Shown here one piece after another: positions 1 through 7,607 of a DNA stretch of 17,478 nucleotides. The translations under genes were made by a program, and so were the position numbers. How positions within the stretch are numbered: the stretch's first letter is position 1; every line of letters begins with the position of its first letter. The stretch comes from JBNAVJ01 sp049700455 (lineage in GTDB: Bacteria; Bacteroidota; Ignavibacteria; Tepidaquicellales; Tepidaquicellaceae). The stretch covers positions 1-17,478 of the forward strand of contig JBNAVJ010000018.1 of assembly GCA_049700455.1 (NCBI GenBank). The letters are read 5' to 3'. The notes beneath the pieces were generated by a model that had not been told where the DNA came from, did not search any database, and worked only from the letters and a program-made list of their open reading frames with translations.

Positions 1-54
1 CTACAGGTGGAAGGCACAACTGTTCAAACCAGACGTATGATTTTGTTGAAGTAA
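1..54 (+). CDS. C-terminal end of a T9SS-sorted secreted protein (partial, cut by left edge)
   Basis: Frame 1 is open from the first base to a TAA at 52-54 and reads LQVEGTTVQTRRMILLK. This matches the last strand of a T9SS type A sorting domain: the two complete T9SS proteins in this window end in LNTGEFTQTRKMVLLK and ISTGEATEIKKMIYAK, with the same pattern of a short turn, a Thr-rich strand, two basic residues and a hydrophobic run ending in Lys. Such domains direct proteins through the outer membrane by type IX secretion and are then cleaved or anchored at the surface. Only 17 residues are visible, so the functional domain cannot be named. The call rests on the similarity to the two full-length neighbours and is fairly secure despite the short length. 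Confidence 0.72.
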   Translation, partial: LQVEGTTVQTRRMILLK

Positions 55-213
55 TAGTATTGCTATGTGAATTGTTTTACCACCGAGCATCTAAAAAATT
101 TCTTAAGTAGTCTACTAGTCTACTGCAAGTTTATTTTAGGTTTTTCTTCTGTCCTTATAAAGGAGATATTAATCAACTTATGTATAGTTATGACAATATT
201 TTAAATTGAAATT

Positions 214-243
214 TTGTTATAAAAATGTTAATTTTAATATAAA
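214..243 (+). promoter_or_regulatory. Possible sigma70-type promoter of rpsU
   Basis: TTGTTA at 214-219 and TATAAA at 238-243 are separated by 18 bases, giving a plausible -35/-10 pair about 27 bases upstream of the rpsU ribosome binding site region. The whole region is very AT-rich, so a chance match is possible. Farther upstream lie two small palindromes, TCCTT/AAGGA at 152-164 and AGTAG/CTACT at 106-124, of unknown meaning. Confidence 0.3.
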
Positions 244-276
244 GTAAAAATTAAAATTAAAAAGGGGTAATAAAAA

Positions 277-474
277 TTGATTAAAGTAGTGGTACAGGAT
301 AATGAATCGCTTGATAAAGCGTTAAAAAGATTTAAGAAAAAATATGAAAAAGCGGGCATTCTAAAAGAATTTAGGAGAAGGCAGTTTTACATAAAGCCTT
401 CAGTGGAAAAGAAAATGTGGAAAGATAGAGCTATTAGAAAACATAAGAAGATTTTTGACGAAGAGAATAATTAA
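277..474 (+). CDS. rpsU: 30S ribosomal protein S21
   Basis: This encodes the small basic 30S subunit protein bS21, which binds near the 3' end of 16S rRNA and helps start translation. The 65 residues begin MIKVVVQDNESLDKALKRFK and contain the family's EFRRRQFYIKPS stretch followed by a Lys/Arg-rich tail. The length is normal for bS21 of this group. The start is a TTG codon, chosen because the polypurine AAAGGGG at 261-267 lies nine bases upstream and because the sequence from Met-Ile-Lys-Val matches the usual N-terminus. No ATG fits. An intrinsic terminator follows 20 bases after the stop, so the gene is probably a single-gene transcription unit. Identity is clear; only the unusual start codon carries any doubt. 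Confidence 0.95.
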   Translation: MIKVVVQDNESLDKALKRFKKKYEKAGILKEFRRRQFYIKPSVEKKMWKDRAIRKHKKIFDEENN

Positions 475-494
475 AGTATATAAATTTTCTTACT

Positions 495-536
495 AAACCC
501 ACAAATTCTTTTGCGATAGTGTGGGTTTTGTTTTTA
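495..536 (+). terminator. Rho-independent terminator after rpsU
   Basis: A perfect 9-bp stem, AAACCCACA (495-503) with TGTGGGTTT (520-528), has a 16-base loop and runs into a T-rich tract (526-536). It lies 20 bases after the rpsU stop and just before hpt, separating the two genes. Confidence 0.75.
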
Positions 537-554
537 TTAGACTTAAAGGTTTTT

Positions 555-1073
555 ATGGAGAAAGAAAAACTCACTATTTATATTAAGCCCTCGGAAATAA
601 TGAGGAGAGTAAAACAACTGGCAAGTCAGATTAACGAGGATTACAAACACAAGATACCTATTTTTATTGGTGTTTTGAATGGGTCTTTTATTTTTATGTC
701 TGACCTTATCAGAGAAATAAAGGTTAACTGTGAAATAGATTTTTTGAAACTTTCCAGTTATGGAGATAGTAAGATATCAAAAGGGGAGGTGAGAACTCTT
801 AAGGAATTAAATTGTGATGTCAGGGGGAGAGATGTTATCATTGTTGAAGATATTATTGATACAGGTTTATCTATGAAGTATATTATTCGGTTAATAAAGT
901 TACATAAACCAAATTCAATAAAAATAGCTGCGCTTCTGCATAAATATGAAATGACTAAATACAAAATAAAAATTGATTACCTTGGTTTTAAAATTCCCAA
1001 TAAGTTTGTCGTGGGTTATGGACTTGACTTTGCTCAGAAATACAGGAATTTAAAAGGAATTTATGTGTTATAG
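555..1073 (+). CDS. hpt: Hypoxanthine(-guanine) phosphoribosyltransferase
   Basis: The enzyme transfers the phosphoribosyl group of PRPP to hypoxanthine or guanine, making IMP or GMP in purine salvage in the cytoplasm. The 172-residue protein has the loop LNGSFIF (41-47), the flexible-loop SSYG (67-70), the PRPP-binding motif VIIVEDIIDTGLSM (94-107) with the acidic pair E98-D99, and the purine-site segment FVVGYGLDF (161-169). The frame is open to a GTG at 519, but that start would sit inside the rpsU terminator stem. The ATG at 555 has AAAGG just upstream and gives the normal family length, so it is chosen. ftsH begins 35 bases downstream; hpt-ftsH adjacency is common in bacteria. Here no tilS gene precedes hpt, unlike in many genomes. 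Confidence 0.93.
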   Translation: MEKEKLTIYIKPSEIMRRVKQLASQINEDYKHKIPIFIGVLNGSFIFMSDLIREIKVNCEIDFLKLSSYGDSKISKGEVRTLKELNCDVRGRDVIIVEDIIDTGLSMKYIIRLIKLHKPNSIKIAALLHKYEMTKYKIKIDYLGFKIPNKFVVGYGLDFAQKYRNLKGIYVL

Positions 1074-1108
1074 TTTAATAGATTTAAACAATTTTTTAAG
1101 GGAAGAAA

Positions 1109-3097
1109 ATGAATCAAATGAAAAATAGAGATCCCCAGAAATCACCAGAAGATTTTAACTGGGGACGTGTCTTTAAAATAATAATAGGTTGGAGTATTAT
1201 TCTTGTCGGATTCTTTTTTCTGATGCTTTACTCAAAGAATACAGAAGGGAAATATACTGAGATACCATACGAGCAATATGAGAAGTTACTAATTGAAAAA
1301 AAGATTGAGAGTGCAGTGATACGAAAGGCTGATAATAACTATGAATTTCTTGGTAAACTTAAATCACCTGAACTGATTAAGCTTTCAAACAATCGGCAGG
1401 TTACGACCGACAGGATAAATGTCTTTTTGCCATTTACCAATATTGATAACTCAGTTATTTCACTCTGGAAAGATAACATTGGAACGTTTACTGTTGAGAA
1501 AGATGATGGAGGATGGTGGGCTCCTTTATGGAATGCATTACCCTGGGTTTTGATAATTGTATTCTGGTTGATTTTAATGAGACGAATGCAAAATGGGGTT
1601 GGCGGGACAAAGGGGATTTTTAATTTTGGTAAGTCTCGTGCCAAACTGATGAGTGAATCGTCTGTAAAAGTAACATTTGAAGATGTTGCAGGTGCTGATG
1701 AAGCAAAAGTCGAGTTATCAGAAATAATTGAATTTCTGAAAAATCCTGCGAAGTTTCAAAGATTGGGCGGCAGGATTCCACGCGGAGTCCTGTTATTGGG
1801 ACCTCCTGGAACAGGAAAAACTTTACTTGCCAGGGCAGTTGCAGGTGAAGCTGGAGTGCCATTTTTCTCAATTAGTGGTGCGGATTTTGTTGAAATGTTT
1901 GTTGGGGTAGGAGCTTCGCGTGTAAGAGATCTTTTTGAACAGGGAAAAAAGAATGCTCCCTGTATAATTTTTATTGATGAAATTGATGCCGTTGGAAGAC
2001 ACAGAGGAGCCGGGCTTGGTGGCGGTCATGATGAAAGAGAACAAACTCTGAACCAACTGCTGATTGAAATGGATGGCTTTGAACAGAATTCGGGAGTAAT
2101 TGTCATTGCCGCAACTAATAGACCTGATATTCTCGACCCTGCACTTCTTAGACCAGGGAGGTTTGATAGACAGGTTGTTGTTGATAGACCTGATGTGAGA
2201 GGACGAGAGGGAATTTTAAAGGTTCATACCAGAAAAATTCCACTTGCACCCGATGTAAGAATTGATGTTATTGCTAAAGGTACTCCTGGCTTTTCAGGTG
2301 CTGATCTTGCCAATCTTGTTAATGAAGCTGCATTGCTTGCCGCACGTAGAAACTCAGATGTTGTTACAATGAGAGATCTTGAAGATGCTAAAGATAAGGT
2401 TTTGATGGGAACTGAGCGAAAGAGCTTAATTATTTCTGAGAAAGAAAAGCGCACAACAGCATATCACGAAATAGGACACGTTCTTGTTGCTAAATTTTTG
2501 CCCGAAGCTGACCCTGTTCATAAAGTTACAATTATTCCACGTGGACGTGCACTCGGCGTTACAACTTATTTGCCAATGGATGAAAAGCATACTTATTCAA
2601 AAGAGTATCTTGAAGCAATGATAACTTATGCTATGGGCGGAAGAGCTGCAGAAAAACTTGTGTTTAATGAGTATACAACTGGTGCAAGTAACGATATTGA
2701 ACGTGCTACTCAAATTGCGCGAAAAATGGTTTGTGAATATGGAATGAGTGAAAAACTCGGTCCGATTATGTATGGCAATAAGCAGGAAGAAGTTTTTCTG
2801 GGAAAAGAAATTCATGAACATAAGAACTACAGCGAGAGCACTCAGATTCTCATTGATCAGGAAATCAAAAAGATTGTTGAAGGGGGGATGAATAGAGCAA
2901 CAAAAATTCTTACTGATAATATTGAAATGTTACACAAGCTTGCAGAAGTCCTCCTTGAACGTGAAATCCTTGATGGAGAACAGATAGATATTATTATGAA
3001 AGGTGGAGAGTTGCCACCTGTAGATAAAAACCCTAACGGCAGTTTAAATACTCAGGAATCCTCCGTCAAACAGACGGCTTCACCTTCTTTGAATTAA
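1109..3097 (+). CDS. ftsH: ATP-dependent zinc metalloprotease FtsH
   Basis: This is the membrane-anchored AAA+ protease that unfolds and degrades damaged or short-lived membrane and cytosolic proteins. Two membrane segments lie near residues 21-41 and 137-157, flanking a periplasmic domain. The AAA domain follows with Walker A GPPGTGKT (231-238), Walker B IIFIDEID (286-293) and the second region of homology RPGRFDR (348-354). The zinc site is HEIGH (453-457), with a likely third ligand D529 in GASNDIERA. HEIGH still fits HEXXH, although HEAGH is the usual form. The length of 662 residues is typical, and the C-terminus is a Ser/Thr/Pro-rich tail expected to be disordered. TAAGGGA lies just before the ATG. 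The gene sits in a run with hpt upstream and a membrane kinase-like gene 17 bases downstream. Confidence 0.97.
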   Translation: MNQMKNRDPQKSPEDFNWGRVFKIIIGWSIILVGFFFLMLYSKNTEGKYTEIPYEQYEKLLIEKKIESAVIRKADNNYEFLGKLKSPELIKLSNNRQVTTDRINVFLPFTNIDNSVISLWKDNIGTFTVEKDDGGWWAPLWNALPWVLIIVFWLILMRRMQNGVGGTKGIFNFGKSRAKLMSESSVKVTFEDVAGADEAKVELSEIIEFLKNPAKFQRLGGRIPRGVLLLGPPGTGKTLLARAVAGEAGVPFFSISGADFVEMFVGVGASRVRDLFEQGKKNAPCIIFIDEIDAVGRHRGAGLGGGHDEREQTLNQLLIEMDGFEQNSGVIVIAATNRPDILDPALLRPGRFDRQVVVDRPDVRGREGILKVHTRKIPLAPDVRIDVIAKGTPGFSGADLANLVNEAALLAARRNSDVVTMRDLEDAKDKVLMGTERKSLIISEKEKRTTAYHEIGHVLVAKFLPEADPVHKVTIIPRGRALGVTTYLPMDEKHTYSKEYLEAMITYAMGGRAAEKLVFNEYTTGASNDIERATQIARKMVCEYGMSEKLGPIMYGNKQEEVFLGKEIHEHKNYSESTQILIDQEIKKIVEGGMNRATKILTDNIEMLHKLAEVLLEREILDGEQIDIIMKGGELPPVDKNPNGSLNTQESSVKQTASPSLN

Positions 3098-3114
3098 ATT
3101 ATATTTTACAGTCG

Positions 3115-3741
3115 TTGGAAACTGAACAGGAAAAGATTGGATTTCTGAACGAACTTTTCCGAAAGGGTATTCATTTAACCTCATCTGTAATACCAATCTT
3201 TTACTGGCTTACAAACCGGGAATACACTCTAATGGCTGTGAGTGTGATTGTTTTTCTAATGATAGGTATGGATATTCTGAGAAAAATCTCAAGTAAGTTT
3301 GATGAGTTCTATAAAAAGATATTAAAAATAGTTTTAAGGAAGCGGGAATTTACCCCAACAGCACATCTTTTTACAGGGGGTACCTTTCTTGTTATAGGTG
3401 ACCTGTTCTCTGTTATTCTATTTCACAAGTATATTGCCATTATGGCAATGTTTATTGTTAGGTTTGGAGATTCTTTAGCTGCTTTAATAGGAAAATATTT
3501 TGGGAAAATCAAAGTTGGTTCTAAAACTCTGGAAGGTACTTTTACTTTTTTTCTGGTTTCAACTATTATTGTTTTCTTTTTTCCAAAGGTAACTCTTTCA
3601 CAATTTGAACTGTCAATAGCTTTTTCTTCGGCTATTATAGTATCTATATTCGAAATTCTCCCCTTGAAAATAGATGATAATCTTTTGATACCGCTTGTGT
3701 TTGGAGGTATTTATACTTTACTTTTAAAAATAATAATGTAA
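3115..3741 (+). CDS. SEC59/DGK1/VTE5-type (diacylglycerol/polyprenol) kinase-like membrane protein
   Basis: This multi-pass inner-membrane protein of 208 residues resembles the dolichol/phytol/diacylglycerol kinase group, whose characterised members use CTP to phosphorylate a membrane lipid or isoprenoid alcohol and which is distantly related to CDP-diglyceride synthetases. Visible signatures are RKGIHLTS (16-23), GDSLAALIGKYFGK (118-131), the KTLEGTFTFF segment (137-146) and a late DDNLLIPL (187-194), set among about six hydrophobic segments. The substrate cannot be read from sequence; isoprenoid alcohol or diacylglycerol recycling are both possible. The start is TTG at 3115, with no clear ribosome binding site; the first in-frame ATG is too late and would remove the RKGIH motif. 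Seventeen bases separate it from ftsH and one base from ychF, so translational coupling is likely. Confidence 0.8.
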   Translation: METEQEKIGFLNELFRKGIHLTSSVIPIFYWLTNREYTLMAVSVIVFLMIGMDILRKISSKFDEFYKKILKIVLRKREFTPTAHLFTGGTFLVIGDLFSVILFHKYIAIMAMFIVRFGDSLAALIGKYFGKIKVGSKTLEGTFTFFLVSTIIVFFFPKVTLSQFELSIAFSSAIIVSIFEILPLKIDDNLLIPLVFGGIYTLLLKIIM

Positions 3742-3742
3742 T

Positions 3743-4843
3743 ATGCAAGTTGGAATAGTAGGTCTCCCTAATGTAGGCAAATCTACTTTGTTTAATGCAT
3801 TGACGGAATCACAAAATGCAGAGGCTTCAAATTATCCCTTTTGTACTATTGAGCCTAATATTGGTACTGTTATTGTTCCTGACACAAAGCTTTATAATCT
3901 GTTAAATATTTACAAATCTCAAAAAGTTGTCCCAAGTACAATTGAGTTTGTGGACATAGCGGGACTTGTGAAGGGTGCCTCAAAAGGAGAAGGGCTCGGA
4001 AATAAATTTTTGTCTCACATAAGAGAAGTTGATGCTATTGCTCATATCGTTCGTTGTTTTGAAAATGAAAACGTTGTCCACATTTACAATCGGGTTGATC
4101 CTGCCTCTGATATTGAAACAGTTGAAGGTGAGTTGATTATTAAGGATCTGGAAACTGTCGAAAAAAGGATAGAAAAAACTCAGAAGCTTTTAAAAGCGGG
4201 GGATAAGAACGCTGGCAAAGAATTAGAATTGCTCAACAAACTCCGAAACCATTTAAATCAATTCAGACTTGCACGTTTCTTTACAAAGAATCTTCACCAG
4301 GAAGAAAAAGAAGTAATTAGATATTTACATTTGCTTTCTGATGTGCCGGTAATATATATTGCTAACGTTGATGAAGAATCAGCATTAACAGGTAATAGAT
4401 ATTCTGACATAGTGCGTGAAATAGCTGAAAAGGAAGGAGCAAGTTTTTTAATTTTATCAGTGGAAATTGAGGCTGAAATTGCTAACCTTGAATCGGCAGA
4501 CGAAAAAAGAGAGTTCCTGCTTGCGATGGGCTTAAAACAGAGTGGACTCGACAGGCTTGTATATGAAAGTTATCGCCTTTTAGACTTAATTACTTTTTAC
4601 ACAGCTAATGAACGAGAACTGCATTCATGGACTATTAAACATGGAACCCGTGCTCAGCAAGCAGCAGGAAAGATTCATACAGATTTCGAAAGAGGATTTA
4701 TACGAGCTGAGATAATAAAATATGATGATATAATGAAATATGGTTCAGAACACCTTGTCAAAGAAAATGGCTTATTAAGAATTGAAGGGAAAGATTATGT
4801 AGTGGAAGATGGTGATATTATCTATTTTAGATTTAATGTTTAA
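3743..4843 (+). CDS. ychF: Redox-regulated ATPase YchF (OLA1 family)
   Basis: YchF is a universally conserved Obg-like P-loop ATPase that associates with ribosomes and the proteasome or stress responses in studied organisms. The protein has G1 GLPNVGKST (7-15), G3 DIAGLVKGAS (71-80), a coiled-coil insertion around 120-180, and NVDE (208-211) in place of NKxD. The Glu is the family signature linked to ATP rather than GTP preference. A TGS domain occupies about 281-364. The length of 366 is standard. The ATG lies one base after the upstream stop, with no Shine-Dalgarno sequence, so it probably depends on coupling to the preceding gene. Its TAA stop directly abuts the stop codon of feoB on the other strand. 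Confidence 0.96.
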   Translation: MQVGIVGLPNVGKSTLFNALTESQNAEASNYPFCTIEPNIGTVIVPDTKLYNLLNIYKSQKVVPSTIEFVDIAGLVKGASKGEGLGNKFLSHIREVDAIAHIVRCFENENVVHIYNRVDPASDIETVEGELIIKDLETVEKRIEKTQKLLKAGDKNAGKELELLNKLRNHLNQFRLARFFTKNLHQEEKEVIRYLHLLSDVPVIYIANVDEESALTGNRYSDIVREIAEKEGASFLILSVEIEAEIANLESADEKREFLLAMGLKQSGLDRLVYESYRLLDLITFYTANERELHSWTIKHGTRAQQAAGKIHTDFERGFIRAEIIKYDDIMKYGSEHLVKENGLLRIEGKDYVVEDGDIIYFRFNV

Positions 4844-6841
4844 TCAGGGGACTCCTATATAACGGAGAAGATTAACTGCAATTACTGACATTAAGTAGGC
4901 AAGTGTAGTTAACACAATTACCTGAATAAGAGGAAGATACCAGGTGTTAGTTTCTTTTCTTATTACCGCAATTGTTGAAATGCACTGAAGAGCAAACACA
5001 AAGAATACAATCAGTCCAACTATTGTTGCTGGGGTAAACAGAGGGGCACCGCTTGACTCAATCTTAGCTTCCCGCATCGCATTTAAAATTGAGAGCTGCA
5101 TATTTTCATCACTCTGTGATATTTTCAGCATTAATGCCAGATTGCTTACAAAAACTTCTCTCTGTGCAATTGTAGATATTAGAGAAACCCCCACCCGCCA
5201 GTCCATTCCCATTGGTCTCATTGCTGGTTCGATAAACCTTCCTAATTGTGCAGCGTAAGAATTTGTAATTTGCTCAGCTTTCATTTGTTCAGGGCTTTTT
5301 ACAGTATCTGTTTTGTAGATGGGGAAGTTTGTTAAAAACCACATTAATAAAGAGAAAACCAGAATTATGGGTCCCGCTTTTTTTAAATACTGAAATGAAT
5401 TTTTAAGTGCGTGCACGATTACGAATTTGAGTTTCGGCATACGATACGGAGGTAACTCCATTATAAAGGAGGAGTTATCATTAACTTTGATAATTTTATC
5501 ATTAAATTTGTTTACAATGGCAGCTACAATTATTGAACTGACGATGCTGAATAGATAAATGGCTGCTAATGAAATCCCGCTATAAAAAGGTCTGTCTATG
5601 AAGAGAAAAGACAGAAGCAATGAATATACAGGAAGTTTGGCACTACAACTCATTAATGGAATTATAAACATTGTGAGAAATCTTTCTCTCTTATTAGGGA
5701 TAGTTCTTGTTGCCATTATTGCGGGAATAGCACAGGCGAATCCTGAAAGCATTGGAACAAATGACCTCCCATTCAATCCGATTTTTGATAGTGGCTTATC
5801 TACAAGTACGGCACCTCTGGCAAGATAACCAGTATCTTCCAGAAAACCGAGCAGGACAAAGAGGATAAATATCTGTGGCAGAAAAACCATTACAGCGCCT
5901 GTTCCTGTAACAACCCCATTTGCCAGTAAATCGGCTAACATTGTTTCTCCGAGTGATAATCTGATAGTTTCAGACAAACTGGTAAAAAGATAGTCTATAA
6001 AGTCCATTATTGGCGCAGCCAGCCAGAAAATGGATGTGAAAAACAAGCTCATTACAACAATAAATATTAATAAGCCAAAGATGGGATGCAAAAAATATCT
6101 ATCCATCTTAATTGTTCGTCCATCAGGCTTATTAATTCTGCCATTAGAAAGAACTTTGAGTTGCAGATTGGCAGAGTCAAGGTTAATAGAATTTTTCTTT
6201 CTTATAACTTGAGATTCTATCTCTTCAATATGATTGAAAATCTCAATTATTTCAGATGGAGAATAATTTCGACGTACAAGTTTTTTTACAGTCTGTACTC
6301 TGGTACTATTAATAATATTTTTAACCAGATTGACAAGGTTATTTATCCCATCACCACTTCTCCCATTGACTCTTACAACGGGAAGGTCAAGCAATTCTTC
6401 AAGTTTCTTCAAATCTATTTCAAAACCTTTTTGATAAAGTATGTCCATCATTGTTAGTGCTACCACTATATGAAAACCGCTATCTTTCAGTTGTTCTATA
6501 AGCAAAAGATGTCTGGAAAGTTGCGAGGCATCAATTGTAACTATAACAAGGTCAGGAGTCCCAAATTTTGGATGTGAAAATAAGCAATTGACTGTTACTT
6601 TTTCATCAGGGGATGCCGGAACAAGCGTAATAATGCCGGGACTATCTATTAGTAAGGCGTCAAACCTGTATGTCTTAAGAAAAGAGGAAACTGAAAATTC
6701 AACTGTTGCACCGGGATAGTTTACTGTTTTATATTTTTGTCCACTTAAATGATTAAATATTGAAGTCTTACCTGAATTTGGAGGTCCGATGATGCTGATA
6801 ACCTTTGTAATCCTTTCTATATTAAGGTCACTCTTTCTCAT
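4844..6841 (-). CDS. feoB: Ferrous iron transport protein B (FeoB)
   Basis: This is an inner-membrane Fe(II) transporter with an N-terminal GTPase domain. The 665 residues show G1 GPPNSGKTS (19-27), the switch region NYPGATVE (41-48), G3 DSPG (66-69), a G4-position TMMD (130-133) and a G5-like NGRSGDG (149-155). The membrane part starts near residue 250 with Gate motifs GFACAIP (C340) and MSCSAKLPVY (367-376, C369); a later cysteine in LQCIST and the IRKETNTW segment complete the core. Family members normally have Asn in G4 and often DLPG in G3, so the G-domain is divergent here; guanine specificity may be reduced. The ATG overlaps the end of feoA by 14 bases, so the two are translationally linked. 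Transport function is well supported by the Gate motifs. Confidence 0.93.
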   Translation of the reverse strand: MRKSDLNIERITKVISIIGPPNSGKTSIFNHLSGQKYKTVNYPGATVEFSVSSFLKTYRFDALLIDSPGIITLVPASPDEKVTVNCLFSHPKFGTPDLVIVTIDASQLSRHLLLIEQLKDSGFHIVVALTMMDILYQKGFEIDLKKLEELLDLPVVRVNGRSGDGINNLVNLVKNIINSTRVQTVKKLVRRNYSPSEIIEIFNHIEEIESQVIRKKNSINLDSANLQLKVLSNGRINKPDGRTIKMDRYFLHPIFGLLIFIVVMSLFFTSIFWLAAPIMDFIDYLFTSLSETIRLSLGETMLADLLANGVVTGTGAVMVFLPQIFILFVLLGFLEDTGYLARGAVLVDKPLSKIGLNGRSFVPMLSGFACAIPAIMATRTIPNKRERFLTMFIIPLMSCSAKLPVYSLLLSFLFIDRPFYSGISLAAIYLFSIVSSIIVAAIVNKFNDKIIKVNDNSSFIMELPPYRMPKLKFVIVHALKNSFQYLKKAGPIILVFSLLMWFLTNFPIYKTDTVKSPEQMKAEQITNSYAAQLGRFIEPAMRPMGMDWRVGVSLISTIAQREVFVSNLALMLKISQSDENMQLSILNAMREAKIESSGAPLFTPATIVGLIVFFVFALQCISTIAVIRKETNTWYLPLIQVIVLTTLAYLMSVIAVNLLRYIGVP

Positions 6842-7067
6842 CTGCTACTTTTGATACATTAATACATAGGGCATCTTTTTTTCTGATTGCTATGATTGTT
6901 CCTCGAAGAGTTACTTCAATTGGGTCTTTGAAAATTGGCTTTGAAATAACTTCAATTTCCTGACCAGGAGTAAATCCATATTCAAGAAGTCGAAATGCAC
7001 TTGGGTGTGACTCATCAATACTCTTAATAACAGCTTTTTGACCAAGCTCTAAGTCAGCAATGTTCAT
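6828..7067 (-). CDS. feoA: FeoA-domain protein
   Basis: This small cytoplasmic SH3-like protein of 79 residues is thought to act with FeoB in ferrous iron uptake. It begins MNIADLELGQ and has the family pattern: a regulating strand KAVIKSI, the RLLEYGFTPGQEIEVI segment (26-41), and a closing IAIRKKDALCINV strand (59-71). The typical FeoA length is 75-85. It overlaps feoB by 14 bases. The ATG has AAGGA only a few bases upstream, a rather short spacing. A near-perfect palindrome at 7073-7095 and a possible promoter overlap its upstream region, and a Fur-family gene ends 50 bases away. This suggests iron-responsive control at this point. Confidence 0.92.
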   Translation of the reverse strand: MNIADLELGQKAVIKSIDESHPSAFRLLEYGFTPGQEIEVISKPIFKDPIEVTLRGTIIAIRKKDALCINVSKVADEKE

Positions 7068-7072
7068 AATCC

Positions 7073-7095
7073 TTATTTAGACTAAATCTAAATAA
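7073..7095. promoter_or_regulatory. Probable metalloregulator (Fur-type) operator of feoAB
   Basis: A perfect inverted repeat, TTATTTAGA (7073-7081) and TCTAAATAA (7087-7095), with the 5-base spacer CTAAA, lies 5 bases upstream of the feoA start. The spacer itself adds a third half-site: TTTAG-A-CTAAA (7076-7086) is a second, overlapping palindrome. Overlapping half-sites are a known feature of Fur-family boxes. The position in front of feoAB and next to a Fur-family gene supports an iron-responsive operator; which protein binds is inferred. Confidence 0.65.
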
Positions 7096-7113
7096 AAAGA
7101 ATTTTATTTTCAA
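7085..7113 (-). promoter_or_regulatory. Possible feoAB promoter overlapped by the operator
   Basis: On the minus strand TTGAAA (7113-7108) and TAGATT (7090-7085) are spaced by 17 bases. The -10-like hexamer lies inside the palindrome, so a bound repressor would block it. The start site would be about ten bases before the feoA ATG, giving a very short leader. The hexamers are approximate matches in AT-rich sequence. Confidence 0.38.
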
Positions 7114-7117
7114 TGTC

Positions 7118-7603
7118 TTATCGCCTGCGGCGGGTCAATTGAGAATGGGATTTTATCTGACACTTATCACAATTTGAAGTGTCCTTACAAATAGCAAAAG
7201 CCTGTAAGGTATGGTCAACAAGCTTAACACCAAGTTGTTCACAGGTCCTGGCAAGATTTTTTTCTATATTGGTATTTTCAAATTCAAATATCAGGTTACA
7301 GGTAAGACAAATTATGTGATAATGGTTTTTACGCCCATATATAGTTTCATATCGTGTTCGGTCTCCCTTGAAGTTATGTCTGGTTAAAATGTTGCATTCG
7401 CTCATCAGTTCAAGAGTGTTATATACTGTTGCACGTGATACGCTAATCATATTCTCTTTCATCTTCAGATATAGTTCATCTGCATCAAAATGATTTTTCA
7501 TAGATAAAGCTGCATCAAGTATAAGAAACCTTTCATTGGTGATACGGTGTCCATTCTCTTTTAGATACTGAATGAAATAATTTTTTATCTCTTCTGCTAT
7601 CAA
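7118..7603 (-). CDS. Fur-family metal-responsive transcriptional regulator
   Basis: This is a DNA-binding repressor of the Fur/PerR/Zur superfamily, 161 residues long. The N-terminal winged helix contains HFDADELY (38-45) and the recognition helix SVSRATVYNTL (54-64). The metal-binding dimerisation domain has NHYHIICLTC (93-102, with H94, H96, C99, C102), H131, and a cysteine cluster C139, C145, C148. The first CxxC is the usual structural zinc pair; the second cluster is C-x5-C-x2-C rather than a plain CxxC. The tail ends in a run of arginines. The start is TTG, four bases after the lysine aminotransferase stop, with no obvious ribosome binding site, implying coupling. It ends 50 bases before feoA. 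Fur (iron) is favoured by context over PerR or Zur but is not proven. Confidence 0.9.
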   Translation of the reverse strand: MIAEEIKNYFIQYLKENGHRITNERFLILDAALSMKNHFDADELYLKMKENMISVSRATVYNTLELMSECNILTRHNFKGDRTRYETIYGRKNHYHIICLTCNLIFEFENTNIEKNLARTCEQLGVKLVDHTLQAFAICKDTSNCDKCQIKSHSQLTRRRR

Positions 7604-7607
7604 AATT

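Noticed and set aside
180..209. Ten-codon or shorter leader-peptide-like frame upstream of rpsU, with AAGGAGA at 160-166
   Set aside because: The spacing of 13 bases is long, the peptide has no run of a regulatory amino acid, and no attenuator hairpin follows.
519..554. GTG start extending hpt by 12 codons
   Set aside because: It lies within the rpsU terminator stem, and the added residues are not part of the family. The ATG at 555 has a ribosome binding site.
6086..6457. Open frame of 123 codons on the plus strand inside feoB
   Set aside because: It is antisense to well-conserved feoB coding sequence and shows no protein-family features.
7091..7108. AATAAAA/TTTTATT inverted repeat after the Fur-family gene as a terminator
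   Set aside because: The stem has no G-C pairs and would be unstable; it is more likely part of the AT-rich promoter spacer.
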